In this document: positions 54,196 to 63,985 of the stretch, piece by piece
How positions within the stretch are numbered: the stretch's first letter is position 1
Layout of the letters: each line of letters opens with the position of its first letter
Origin: CAMWXW01 sp051650105
GTDB taxonomy: Bacteria > Desulfobacterota > Desulfovibrionia > Desulfovibrionales > Desulfovibrionaceae
Assembly (NCBI GenBank): GCA_051650105.1
Contig: JBOFIJ010000009.1
Location: 1-64,000 of the forward strand
Direction: 5' to 3'
DNA length: 64,000 nucleotides
Notes under the pieces: model-generated
Told to the model about the DNA's origin: nothing
The model's database searches: none
Seen by the model: only the letters and a program-made list of their open reading frames with translations
Translations under genes and position numbers: made by a program

Positions 54196-55509
54196 TTATG
54201 TAACTGCCACAAGATCATATAACTCACTCTCTATTATATGTCCTCGATGTATTGCCCCTATGGCTTGATTCTTTGCTGTAAAAGTATCACCACTTATATA
54301 AGTAACTCCATCAAAATCTGGTGCCTGAAACCAAGTACGCCCAACATAAAGATCATCCCATTCTTCGTGAATTTTATCCACAAGAATATCCATATCCGTC
54401 TCCAAATACTGTTTGAGATATTCTCTGCTAATTTTACTTTGCGTTTCCATCAACACACTACGTCTCTCTTTTTTGATTTTTTCTGGAACTTGGTTAGGAA
54501 GCGTAGCAGCAACGGTACCCTGTTCAGGATGATATGTAAAAACACCGATATGAGCAAAAAATCCCTGTTTAACAAAAGAGAGAAGCTCTTCGAAATGTTT
54601 ATCTTCCTCTCCTGGAAAACCCACAATAAAAGACGTCCGAAGTGCTGCTTTAGGAAAAAAAGAACGCACCCTATCCATTATAATCCAAGGATTGTGCGCA
54701 AATGGCCTCCCCATTAGTTCTAAAATATCACGATGAGCATGTTGCAAAGGAATATCAAAATAGGGAACAAAGCTTCTCAAGGTCTGTAATGTTTTCAAAA
54801 GTTTTTCTGTCACTCCAGCAGGATATAAATACATTAGTCGTAACCATTGCAAATCTTTTAATGTGTCAAGTTCTCGCAATAAAGAGGAAAGATCTTGATT
54901 CATACCAAAATCAGAACCCCACCTTGTACTATCTTGAGCAACAACAATAAGCTCTTTAACACCCTTAGATAAAAGCTCTTTTGCCTCTTCTAAAAGAAGA
55001 TTGGAAGACGTTGAACGATATGAACCCCTAATAGAGGGAATAGTACAAAAAGAACACGAATGAGAACATCCATCACTTATTTTAAGCCATGCATATGAAC
55101 GCGTGCTCACTAATCTCCGATTCTGTAATGAATCTTCCTTAAAATTGAGTAAACTCTTGATACGCATTGGCCATTCTGATATAGCCTTATTCGAAAGCCA
55201 TAAATCAACCTCTGGAAGACCTTTAGCAAGATCTTTTTCCCCAAAACGACCGACAAGGCAACCAATAACTACCAAAAGGGGCCTTTTCGAAGCAGTGGAT
55301 ATATCTTCTATATCTCTCACAACTTCAACGATACTCTCAATGGATTCATCTATAGCGGGAGCTATAAAACTACATGTATTAATAATAACAACATCTGCCT
55401 CAGTAACAGATGAAACAGTAGAAAGTCCATTACCAAAAGAAGCTAAAAGCTGCTCTGTATCAACAGTATTTTTTGGACATCCAAGACTAATAATATAAGC
55501 ATTTATCAT
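54196..55509 (-). CDS. rimO: ribosomal protein S12 methylthiotransferase RimO
   Basis: RimO is a radical-SAM enzyme that methylthiolates an Asp of ribosomal protein S12. The N-terminal cluster Cys lie in SLGCPKNTVD, NTCSFI and IGCLVG. The radical-SAM cluster is CSHSCSFC (about residues 148-155). IPLQHAHRDIL and FIVGFPGEED follow. The C-terminus is a TRAM domain. At 437 residues it is complete. Its position upstream of rpsA groups two ribosome-related genes. Confidence 0.96.
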   Translation of the reverse strand: MINAYIISLGCPKNTVDTEQLLASFGNGLSTVSSVTEADVVIINTCSFIAPAIDESIESIVEVVRDIEDISTASKRPLLVVIGCLVGRFGEKDLAKGLPEVDLWLSNKAISEWPMRIKSLLNFKEDSLQNRRLVSTRSYAWLKISDGCSHSCSFCTIPSIRGSYRSTSSNLLLEEAKELLSKGVKELIVVAQDSTRWGSDFGMNQDLSSLLRELDTLKDLQWLRLMYLYPAGVTEKLLKTLQTLRSFVPYFDIPLQHAHRDILELMGRPFAHNPWIIMDRVRSFFPKAALRTSFIVGFPGEEDKHFEELLSFVKQGFFAHIGVFTYHPEQGTVAATLPNQVPEKIKKERRSVLMETQSKISREYLKQYLETDMDILVDKIHEEWDDLYVGRTWFQAPDFDGVTYISGDTFTAKNQAIGAIHRGHIIESELYDLVAVT

Positions 55510-55586
55510 AAGACCATAAGAAACCTTGCAAGTATTTTATAAGCATGGTAGAAGGATGACTATATCCCACTAAAAGAGAAAAGAAA

Positions 55587-56207
55587 ATGAGAATAATCAT
55601 AGCTAGTACAAACGAGAACAAAGTAGCTGAATTTAACATAATACTAAGAAACAAACTACCTCAGCATATAGAGTATGACTCCCTTAGCTCATACCCCCTT
55701 ATAAAGGATATTGAAGAAAATGGCAAGTCTTTTCTTGAAAATGCTAAAATAAAAGCTTTTTATACCGCAAAAACAACAGGATTATATTCTTTAGCAGACG
55801 ATTCTGGTCTAGTTGTTGATATTTTAGACGGAGAACCAGGTATTTATTCAGCACGGTATGCCTCAAAAAATTATGAAAAGAACGTGCCCATGGAAGAAAA
55901 TATACAATATCTCCTTCGCAAACTACATAATGTGCCACAAAATTTAAGAACAGCAAGATATGTATGCGCACTTGCTTTTTCTTCCCCATGTCAAAAATAT
56001 TATGTTACAGCAGAAGCTTCGTGGGAAGGCAGTATTGCATTAAATAGTGTACAAAAAAATGGATTTGGCTATGATTCCATCTTTATTTGTAATAAATACA
56101 ATGAAAGAGTTTCAGAAATATCATCTGCGGAGAAAAACAATATTAGTCATAGAAAAAAAGCTTTAAATAACATTATACCACTAATGAAAAAAATTCTGAT
56201 AACCTGA
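55587..56207 (+). CDS. rdgB: RdgB/HAM1 non-canonical purine NTP pyrophosphatase
   Basis: RdgB removes dITP and XTP from the nucleotide pool. It has ASTNENKVAEF at the N-terminus, the active-site LADDSGLVVDILDGEPGIYS (about residues 72-91), GFGYDSIF and ISHRKKAL. At 206 residues it is normal. An rnpB promoter begins 11 bases past its stop. Confidence 0.95.
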   Translation: MRIIIASTNENKVAEFNIILRNKLPQHIEYDSLSSYPLIKDIEENGKSFLENAKIKAFYTAKTTGLYSLADDSGLVVDILDGEPGIYSARYASKNYEKNVPMEENIQYLLRKLHNVPQNLRTARYVCALAFSSPCQKYYVTAEASWEGSIALNSVQKNGFGYDSIFICNKYNERVSEISSAEKNNISHRKKALNNIIPLMKKILIT

Positions 56208-56217
56208 TAAAATACAC

Positions 56218-56246
56218 TTTACAGATAGATTCCTATATGGTAGAAA
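56218..56246 (+). promoter_or_regulatory. sigma-70 promoter of rnpB
   Basis: TTTACA (56218-56223), 17 bases, TAGAAA (56241-56246), seven bases before the RNA's 5' stem. Confidence 0.75.
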
Positions 56247-56252
56247 TACCTC

Positions 56253-56599
56253 GGGAGAAAAGAAGACCATCGCTGTAGCTAATGCTAAAGAGGAAAGTCT
56301 GGGCTCCATTGGACGCAGTGACGGGTAATTCCCGTAAGCAGCAATGCTTGGAAAGTGCAACAGAAAGAAAACCGCCTCACACGAGGTAAGGGTGAAACGG
56401 TGAGGTAAGAGCTTACCAGATATTGGGGTGACCCAATATGCTATGTAAACCCCACTTGGAGCAAGACCAAATAGGAGAACAATAGTCCGTCCTGACTGTT
56501 CTCGGGTAGGTTGCTAGAGAATATGGGCAACCATGTTCGTAGAGTAATGATGGTCATGCAAATAATGCAATACAGAACCCAGCTTACTACTTTTCTCCC
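56253..56599 (+). ncRNA. rnpB: RNase P RNA (class A)
   Basis: The catalytic RNA of RNase P. Conserved parts are present: GAGGAAAGTC and GGGCTCC near the 5' end, the ACAGAAAGAAAACCGCC segment, GGTAAGGGTGAAACGGTG, and AGAGTAATGATGGTC followed by ACAGAACCCAGCTTA near the 3' end. P1 pairs GGGAGAAAAG (56253-56262) with CTTTTCTCCC (56590-56599), setting the ends at about 347 bases. A short T run follows. Confidence 0.96.
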
Positions 56600-56603
56600 A
56601 TTT

Positions 56604-57332
56604 TTATAAGGAAAATGCAGTCCAAATTATTCTACCAACAATAAAAAAATTGCTGGCATTGTTTTCTATTTTAATATCTTGAAAGTCATACTTTCTGTCG
56701 TCCACACGAAATAATTGTTGTGTTGGTGTATCTGCAAAACGACGAATATATGTAGCATTGTTAAAAGAGATAAGGTATATTTTCCCATCTACCAGTTCTT
56801 TATCTGAAGCATTAACAAGAACAATTGCACCTTCTTGAAGGATTGGCTCCATAGCCCTACCTTTTTGCTCATACATAAAAAGCTCTAAAGATTCTCCGCC
56901 TCGAATATAAGAACATAACCAATCTGTTCTAAAAGCATACGAACGGTCAGTTCTCTCTAAAGAATCATCAAAAAGAGCAACAGAACGATACAAAACCGGA
57001 TTGCAAGAATGAATGAACCCTTTTTTTTCTTCAACCGATAAAAAGATATCTGAAAGAAATGCTTCATCTTCATTTTTTGACACTGCTTGTTCATAGAAAC
57101 TTCTACTTGCAACGAAAGATCTCAATATTTCAATACTGCTCTTACTCGGATTTCTCAAACCGTTTTGCCAAGAATAAATAGTTATAGTTCGTACAGATAT
57201 ATGATTAGAAAGTGCTTTAACACTCCCAGCAAGTTTTATTGCATGAGTCAGCAATAAAAAGAACTCTTCACTGGCAACTTTACTTTCTTTTCTAGTATGT
57301 ATTCCTTTATTTCTTACAGATTTATTATTCAT
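56604..57332 (-). CDS. CI/S24-type repressor with Ala at the catalytic Ser position
   Basis: The 242-residue protein has an N-terminal helix-turn-helix (about residues 25-65, GSVKALSNHI and TIYSWQNGLRNPSKSS) and a C-terminal LexA/CI-like S24 fold. The catalytic motif, usually GDSMEP, reads GRAMEP with Ala 160. The later Lys position (VKRL in relatives) reads IRRF. Both catalytic residues thus seem lost, so RecA-stimulated self-cleavage is unlikely. It follows the autotransporter gene by 143 bases on the same strand and lies against rnpB on the other side. Confidence 0.85.
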   Translation of the reverse strand: MNNKSVRNKGIHTRKESKVASEEFFLLLTHAIKLAGSVKALSNHISVRTITIYSWQNGLRNPSKSSIEILRSFVASRSFYEQAVSKNEDEAFLSDIFLSVEEKKGFIHSCNPVLYRSVALFDDSLERTDRSYAFRTDWLCSYIRGGESLELFMYEQKGRAMEPILQEGAIVLVNASDKELVDGKIYLISFNNATYIRRFADTPTQQLFRVDDRKYDFQDIKIENNASNFFIVGRIIWTAFSL

Positions 57333-57372
57333 AAGACTCTGCCCCAGATAATAATTTTTAGGTAAAGTCCCT

Positions 57373-57385
57373 CCCTGTCGAAGGG
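57373..57385 (-). promoter_or_regulatory. GC-rich inverted repeat upstream of the repressor gene
   Basis: CCCT-N5-AGGG on the plus strand lies about 40 bases upstream of the repressor ATG and just downstream of a minus-strand TATAAT (57389-57394). It could be an operator for autoregulation. The matching -35 is weak (TTGAAT at 15-base spacing). Confidence 0.3.
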
Positions 57386-57475
57386 TACATTATATTCAGA
57401 AAAAAGTCAATTCAATTTCTTTCTTCACTTCTTAACAGAACAGAATAATATCATGCTTTAGCAAAGAGAATATTC

Positions 57476-60400
57476 TTAAAAAGAAAAACCTACCCTTAAT
57501 GATAATTCTATTCCAGTTGAAGCTCCTACATAAACAAAAGCATCTGTGGAGAGAAGAAATTCAAATCCAGAGAAAACACCTTTATAATGCAAACCACCTC
57601 CTATTTCTGTTATAAGATCTTTTGTGTTATAAGAATATTCCTCATCTCCACTCACAATAAAACCTCCTTTTCCAAGGAAAATTGGGTATTCTATCGCCGT
57701 ACGAACATATGGTGTCAAACCAATACTTGTCGATTGTCCAACACTTATTCCAAGGCGAGCGTTAACGCGTACGTCTTTTGTAAATTCTATATAATTATTA
57801 TCTGGTGTTACATATTCATTCCCTGCTGTATATAAAAAAACAAGATCGAGCGATGGAGTTATAATAGTTCCTTGTATATAAGCACTGTATCCAACAGAAA
57901 TATCGGCATTGAAACTCAAAGACTTCCAAGAATTACGCTCATAAAAAATATTAGAATCCAATTGATTTTTCATATCTGTATACCATGCATGGGACTGTAC
58001 GAAAAATTTTCCAGTTCTCTCAGTGAATACATATTCAAGACCTCCAGAAATGCCAAGAGTAAATCCTGTCTGTTTTGTGTCAAATTTTACCCGAGCATCT
58101 AATTCTTCAAATCCAGCCCAAACAAAACCAATTCCACCAAATAGTCCCACATTAAGAAGAAGATTATACTCCAAACTAACATTAGTAAAATCCACACCAA
58201 AAAGAACGTTTGCAGAATGCTCTGATAGCTCTGGCCTATTAAAAGGTGAGTAGCTATTATTACCATACATCCCTGTTGCCCACACGTTAACAGTATCTAA
58301 AAAACCAGCACCTATGGGAGTTTTTCCTTTTTCATCTCTATTCGTGTATAAAAATTCTTGTTGACGCTTTCCAAGGCCTCTCCACACTTTTGTATTATAA
58401 TTTCGTACGCCAGAATGAATAGCAGCATAGCCATGATTTGTTGGACTGATACCAATTTGATTTAAATTCCATACTGTTTTATCCTCAGTGCTAGTATTTA
58501 GATTTTCTTCTAATGCATAAAGATACCCACCAGCTATTGTGAAGTTATTTAATAATTTTGGAGTAAAAGAAGCATTTGTCACCAATACATTTTCTATTTG
58601 CTGTAAAGGAATACCAAAATGCTTTATAGGACGAATAAGTAATACTTCATCTATTCCAATATACGCATTCATTTTAGATAAATCCAACGTTGTCACTTCT
58701 CCAGTTGAATAATTTGCATATGTGATGAATAAAGGATTACCTAATTTATTTTTATTTTCTAAAAGATCTACCTGTAAAAGAAGACTCTCGAATAAATTAT
58801 TCTTTCCAACTTCTATATAAGCATTATTCTCCACAGTCATTCCACCAACCGTGAAAAATGCTTCTGTTTCTGTGGAAGTCGCTTGCTTTGTAAAAACAAC
58901 ACTATCTTGTAATAATACATTTCCAGCAGAAGCGATTATTCTACTGCCAACAGCAGTTTTTCCTCTTATCCGCAAAGAATCTCCAACTTCTGCTCCAAGA
59001 TTAATATCTCCAGCTATCTCACTATTTAAGAGAAGAACCATATCATTTCCTTCTCCTGTAACAATTTCACCAGCATAACTGGAAACCATTTCTACGGAAT
59101 CATTCCCTACCCCAGTGTGTATAGCTCCTAAAACCATAGAATCGTACATGGCAATGGAAGTAATTCCGCGTAAAATAAGACTCCCTTCCACAATGGCATT
59201 ATTCTCCAAAGAAACAATGTTAATGCTATTTGGATCTGTGGTGATAAGATTTTTTAATGAACTATTAATTATAGAAGCATTCAAAGCTTGTTCAATAGTA
59301 ATATCTGTTAAAAAAGAAGTATTTGTCGAATTTAGTGTGAGGTTATTTGCAGAAACACCATTTAATTCAGTCACGTTAGTTGTAAGAGTATTTGCACCAG
59401 TCCCAAATAAAATATTGTTAATAATACTACTACTACGAACGGTTACGTTAGTACTTCCCAAATTTCTACTGGCATCTATATTTCCTAATAATACTGACTG
59501 ATTTTCTACAGTAATAGCAATTCCCCCACTTTCTTGAACAATAATATCTTTTTCAACAATACTTTTTCTTAATGCCATGCTTGTTGAACCGTATAAATCT
59601 ATTTTCTCCATAAACCGAGAATTCATAAGCTGATAGACACTATTTTCGCCACTTCTTACAGTCCCTTCTACAGTCAACCCCTCCCCTAAAAGAAGAAAAT
59701 TCTCTCCAACAAATAAAGAGCCTTGTATAAGAGAATATGTTCTAATGGAGAGATCTAAACCTTCCTCTGCTCTAATATTACCAACAACATTCACTTCTTC
59801 AAATGACATAACGTCCGTTCCACCAAAGCCTGTTGCTTTTCCAAGTGTAACATCTCCCAAAATACTTGTCATGGACATAGTAAGAAAATCTTCACCTTCA
59901 CGCCCTGTTGTAATTGAACCCGTCACAATACTATCTGACAACGTGACGATGTCTCCTCCTCCTCCTGAAGATATTCCTCCAATGGTAGCATTCATTATTT
60001 CATAAGTATCTTTATCTTTTCCTGTAAATAATTCTGCAATAGTTCCCTTATTAATGTTAACAATATTCTCACCATCGCCTAACATAACCACACTATTTAT
60101 TATACCAGATTCTACGTTTAGGGTATCATTCCCACTCCCAGCTTGAATACTTGATCCAGAAACACTCGTACCAATTTGAGCTCTATCTCCACTTAGTAAA
60201 ATGGTATTGTTTCCATCCCCTATGGAAATACCATTATTAATAATTCCAAAATTGCTAATATTTTCAGACCCACTACCACCAGTTATTCCGCCCTCAATAC
60301 GAGCTTCTAACATGATATTAATAGTACTTCGCGAAGCAATATCATCAGAAATAACAATATCTCGAAAAACACGAGCACCAGCATTAACAATAATACTATC

Positions 60401-60589
60401 GTTTCCTCCCATGCCCAAAATTCTTCCAGATAGTTCAGAATTAATTACAATAATATCTACCCCACCACTTCCAATAATATCCCCCGTTGTTGGTACATCT
60501 ACAACAATATTAAGTGCATACGTGTCCATATGAATTATTATGGTGAATAGAAAAAATAGGAAAGATACTGCATGAGATATTCTTAACAT
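57476..60589 (-). CDS. type V autotransporter with RTX-like passenger repeats
   Basis: This 1037-residue surface protein has a signal peptide (residues 1-26), a beta-helical passenger (about 30-720) and a C-terminal beta-barrel (about 770-1037) ending in the outer-membrane signature Phe (RVGFSF). The passenger carries recurring Gly-rich acidic turns such as GMGGNDSIIV, GDGNNTILL, GSGNDTLNV, GVGNDSVEM and GEGNDMVLL, each followed by strands. These recall RTX calcium-binding repeats, although spaced farther apart. AAGGA precedes the ATG. It faces the MscS gene and is followed by the repressor. It is likely an adhesin or surface antigen; I cannot name it more closely. Confidence 0.9.
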   Translation of the reverse strand: MLRISHAVSFLFFLFTIIIHMDTYALNIVVDVPTTGDIIGSGGVDIIVINSELSGRILGMGGNDSIIVNAGARVFRDIVISDDIASRSTINIMLEARIEGGITGGSGSENISNFGIINNGISIGDGNNTILLSGDRAQIGTSVSGSSIQAGSGNDTLNVESGIINSVVMLGDGENIVNINKGTIAELFTGKDKDTYEIMNATIGGISSGGGGDIVTLSDSIVTGSITTGREGEDFLTMSMTSILGDVTLGKATGFGGTDVMSFEEVNVVGNIRAEEGLDLSIRTYSLIQGSLFVGENFLLLGEGLTVEGTVRSGENSVYQLMNSRFMEKIDLYGSTSMALRKSIVEKDIIVQESGGIAITVENQSVLLGNIDASRNLGSTNVTVRSSSIINNILFGTGANTLTTNVTELNGVSANNLTLNSTNTSFLTDITIEQALNASIINSSLKNLITTDPNSINIVSLENNAIVEGSLILRGITSIAMYDSMVLGAIHTGVGNDSVEMVSSYAGEIVTGEGNDMVLLLNSEIAGDINLGAEVGDSLRIRGKTAVGSRIIASAGNVLLQDSVVFTKQATSTETEAFFTVGGMTVENNAYIEVGKNNLFESLLLQVDLLENKNKLGNPLFITYANYSTGEVTTLDLSKMNAYIGIDEVLLIRPIKHFGIPLQQIENVLVTNASFTPKLLNNFTIAGGYLYALEENLNTSTEDKTVWNLNQIGISPTNHGYAAIHSGVRNYNTKVWRGLGKRQQEFLYTNRDEKGKTPIGAGFLDTVNVWATGMYGNNSYSPFNRPELSEHSANVLFGVDFTNVSLEYNLLLNVGLFGGIGFVWAGFEELDARVKFDTKQTGFTLGISGGLEYVFTERTGKFFVQSHAWYTDMKNQLDSNIFYERNSWKSLSFNADISVGYSAYIQGTIITPSLDLVFLYTAGNEYVTPDNNYIEFTKDVRVNARLGISVGQSTSIGLTPYVRTAIEYPIFLGKGGFIVSGDEEYSYNTKDLITEIGGGLHYKGVFSGFEFLLSTDAFVYVGASTGIELSLRVGFSF

Positions 60590-60807
60590 ATATTTCCTTT
60601 GTCAATTCTTTTACTAAAAATTGGAAATAAGAAATTCTTACGTAATACAATCGGTTACATTAGATATTTTCATGAGAGATAGTTGCGATTTTATATATAA
60701 GAACACATAAAAGCCTTTAAATCATAAGGATTATGTTAAAAAATAATAGACATCACATATAAATCCTGATATTAAGAGATTCTTAAAAATGTGAGGAGAT
60801 TCCTATT

Positions 60808-63153
60808 TTGTTAATGAAAATATTATTATTACCTCTGTTACTGACAATGCTATACAATCCATTATCTTCTATAGCATCCACGGATACATTGGCCCGAGAC
60901 GAAAAAAAAATTACGAATGATGTTTTGCCAGAACAAGATAGTATTTCTATCCACAGTGCACTTACGGCATCTTCAATAAATTTAAAATTGTCTTTGAATA
61001 AAGCAGAGCAAACCAACAATCGATTGAGTTCTCTCATAGCAGATATAAATGCTATTGTTATCAGAGAAGAGAAATTATTCTATAAATTAGAAACATTGCT
61101 CCAAGTAATTAGTAATAATTCTATACTTATGATAGAATTTATAAATCAAATTAGTGGCCTAAAAAAAGCAATGGAAACAACAATACGGCCTCTTGTGGCC
61201 ATACAAAATTATCTCTTAGCCCAAAGAAACGAAGCTAGCAGTTTAAAAAAAGCTTTTGGTGTATCTATACAAGATACGGATAGTCCAGAAACAAAAAAAA
61301 TTATTGAGGAAAATACAATCCTTATTAAAGAACTGGAATCCACATTAGATAATTCCCAAGCACAACTAAATACCATTCTTCCAAGAAGTAATAATTTCAT
61401 AAAAAAAATTAATGAAACCCTCACCACAACAAGAGAACTTCTTCCAGAAAGAATAAAAATAAAATATACTTTTCGGTTCACATCTATTTTGTTTTCACCC
61501 ACAGCTTGGGAAAATCTTTTACATGATTTGGCATTATGGAAATCGAATATTGAATTTCGTCTTATTATAGCAATTCCAACAACAAGAACAGAAGTACTTT
61601 CTGTAACAAGTAAATTTCTCCTCTCTCTTATTTGTTCATTATTACCTCTATTATACTTACTAAAACGCAGCAAAATTGAATTCTCAAAAAGAGAATCTTC
61701 CATAATATCTTCCTATACGCTATTGTTTTGTATAGGATTTGCTTTTTATGTATCTGCATTTCATAGTGAGGGATTGACGTTTTCATGGCTTATTTATATA
61801 GCTGCTTCAATAATACTTATTTCTATCCTTTCTCTTATTTGGTTTTTTAAACAAAAATACCATCTTGCTACAGAAGTACACCATTCTCCAATACTTATTC
61901 CTACAATATATGCATTAGTAGGTAATATGTGTTTATTTATTGCTTTACCGCCTCTTTTGACAAAAATACTCTGGCTTGGATTATTATTAGTAGCAATATA
62001 TATGTACAAAATGCAGGCAAATGTTATATCGCCTACAAAATTTAACACATGCACTTACTATATGTTATTCCCTCTTTCTCTTTTTACTGTTTTCTTGCCA
62101 ACAGATTGGAGCATTCTTATCTTCACAGCTTTTGTTATCTGTTCCACTATTCTTGAAATTTCTATGTCTGTGAATATATACTTAAGAACTATGCTCGAGA
62201 AAAAACTTTCTTTTATAGCCAGTGCTATTAAAACTCTGCTAGGAGGAGCTTTTACTTTAGCCAGTTATTTCATTGGTTGTTTAAGTTTATTTTTGTGGTT
62301 TCACGTTGTACCAGATGCACATATTCTTATTTATGATACATTAATAAAAGAGATGAAAATTGGAGCCGTATCGTTACGTCTTATCAATTTACTGCTGTTA
62401 GTGATTGTATTTTACGTTTGTAAAACCGCAGTAAAAGCACTTCAAGAAAGTATTTTATCTCTTAATAAGCCCTTTCCTGATATTTCACAAGATATCATAC
62501 AGCCACTACAAACAACAATAACCTATACTGCATGGGCACTCTTTATTTTTTCTTCACTATCCTTACTCGGCATAGATCTAAAGAGTCTTACTATTATTCT
62601 TGGTGGGTTAAGTGTCGGCATTGGTTTTGGTTTACAAACAATTTTCAATAATTTCTTTAGTGGACTAATCCTTATTTTTGGGAGAATAGTTCGAGAAGGA
62701 GACATTCTAGAGTTACCAGATGGCACAATGGGTAAGGTACAAAAAGTTAGTATGAGAGCCACAATTATTGAAAATTATTCTAATTCTATTGTTTTTGTAC
62801 CAAATTCAGAATTAGCTTCAAAACAATTCACAAATTTAACAAGAAATAATACAGAGATGAGGCGAGAAATTGCGGTTCCAGTTCCATATGGTTCAGATAT
62901 TGACTTTGTGAAAGATATTCTTATAAAAACAACACAAAATAATGTTGGTATTAAAGAAGACCCTCCAGCACATGTTATCTTTAATGATTTTGCAGCAAGT
63001 AATTTAGATTTCCGTTTGCGATTCTATGTTTCAGATCTCAGCAGAGGTCTTTCCATAACATCGGAAGTACGAGATGCTATAACAAAAGCATTTGCAGAAC
63101 ATAATATAGTTATGCCTTTTCAACAAGTGGATATTTTTATAAAAAAGGAATAA
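60808..63153 (+). CDS. large mechanosensitive channel of the MscS superfamily
   Basis: The 781-residue protein has a signal peptide (residues 1-25), a periplasmic coiled-coil region (about 60-215), and roughly ten membrane helices. The C-terminal MscS core shows GGLSVGIGFGLQTIFNNFFS, then GRIVREGDILELPDGTMGKV and VFVPNSELASKQFTNLTR. The layout is like MscK/YbiO. It opens under membrane tension to release solutes. GAGGAG stands ten bases before a TTG start at 60808, with ATG at 60814 as the alternative. It is divergent from the autotransporter gene. Confidence 0.93.
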   Translation: MLMKILLLPLLLTMLYNPLSSIASTDTLARDEKKITNDVLPEQDSISIHSALTASSINLKLSLNKAEQTNNRLSSLIADINAIVIREEKLFYKLETLLQVISNNSILMIEFINQISGLKKAMETTIRPLVAIQNYLLAQRNEASSLKKAFGVSIQDTDSPETKKIIEENTILIKELESTLDNSQAQLNTILPRSNNFIKKINETLTTTRELLPERIKIKYTFRFTSILFSPTAWENLLHDLALWKSNIEFRLIIAIPTTRTEVLSVTSKFLLSLICSLLPLLYLLKRSKIEFSKRESSIISSYTLLFCIGFAFYVSAFHSEGLTFSWLIYIAASIILISILSLIWFFKQKYHLATEVHHSPILIPTIYALVGNMCLFIALPPLLTKILWLGLLLVAIYMYKMQANVISPTKFNTCTYYMLFPLSLFTVFLPTDWSILIFTAFVICSTILEISMSVNIYLRTMLEKKLSFIASAIKTLLGGAFTLASYFIGCLSLFLWFHVVPDAHILIYDTLIKEMKIGAVSLRLINLLLLVIVFYVCKTAVKALQESILSLNKPFPDISQDIIQPLQTTITYTAWALFIFSSLSLLGIDLKSLTIILGGLSVGIGFGLQTIFNNFFSGLILIFGRIVREGDILELPDGTMGKVQKVSMRATIIENYSNSIVFVPNSELASKQFTNLTRNNTEMRREIAVPVPYGSDIDFVKDILIKTTQNNVGIKEDPPAHVIFNDFAASNLDFRLRFYVSDLSRGLSITSEVRDAITKAFAEHNIVMPFQQVDIFIKKE

Positions 63154-63475
63154 CAAACAAAAGTGTCTTTATTCACTACTACGAAGAAAAGATAAGAATT
63201 TTCTATTGTAGCAAAGAAAAAATTGAAAGATAACGCTCTACAGTATATTTTTATCTCTTGGACAGTTGTTCCAATAGAAGACTCAGTAATATTATTACCA
63301 AATAAACATGACAAGAATAATAGATAGATAGATAATAAAAGAATGATAAACGTCCTACAAAGAGTATATATTATGTTTATAAAAAGACAGATTCTGTAAA
63401 TGCCTTACCGTAAAGAAAAGTACATATATAATAATGAAAAGCTGTCTTATTGCTCTCTTATATCAACAATACATT
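63154..63475. other. 322-base gap between convergent genes
   Basis: AT-rich, with a short ATAG repeat at 63321-63334 and no supported gene or clear terminator. Confidence 0.5.
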
Positions 63476-63985
63476 TTAGTGAATAATATTTGCTCTGAGA
63501 AGTTCGGAAGATTTAAGATCCATATGATTAAAGGCAAAACTTCCATTTCGTGTAATAATTTCAAGAGAACACCAACCTAAAAAATATCCTATAACATTTC
63601 TGTCTATACGGATATAATCAATGGCATTTGCATATAGCACATCATCATCTAGAATAAACCATCTCCCTCTTTGAATAGTAATAACACTTCCTGAGAAATA
63701 AATACGGCTTCTATCTAAAACACGTACTTTATACACATAAAGGAATGGTAATGGTAATATAATACCTATATAGGAGATAATACGCATCCAACCTTGTGGT
63801 AAAAAAAATATCAGAGTGCTAAGAAGTGCTAAAGAAATAATCCATTTAGTCCAAAAAAGAACAGTATAAGAACGAGAATGAGCAACACAAATAAAAAAAT
63901 TTTCTTCATCTTCGTTTTCTTGTGCAATAGAATTCTTCTTTTGCTGTCTATTTCGAAAAATGGAGAGTGTTGATTTTCTTTTCAT
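63476..63985 (-). CDS. bacterial PH-domain membrane protein
   Basis: The 169-residue protein has a basic, polar N-terminus, two adjacent membrane helices (about residues 45-85), and a bacterial PH-like (YdbT/bPH_2) domain with VITIQRGRWFILDDDVLYAN, IRIDRNVIGYFLGWCSLEII and NGSFAFNHM. The function of this family is unsettled. The start MKRKSTLS is 15 bases from the window edge, so a start farther upstream cannot be excluded. Confidence 0.82.
   Translation of the reverse strand: MKRKSTLSIFRNRQQKKNSIAQENEDEENFFICVAHSRSYTVLFWTKWIISLALLSTLIFFLPQGWMRIISYIGIILPLPFLYVYKVRVLDRSRIYFSGSVITIQRGRWFILDDDVLYANAIDYIRIDRNVIGYFLGWCSLEIITRNGSFAFNHMDLKSSELLRANIIH

Noticed and set aside
63321..63334. ATAG tetranucleotide repeat as a phase-variation tract
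   Set aside because: Under four units, in a gap between convergent genes and outside any visible promoter or coding frame.
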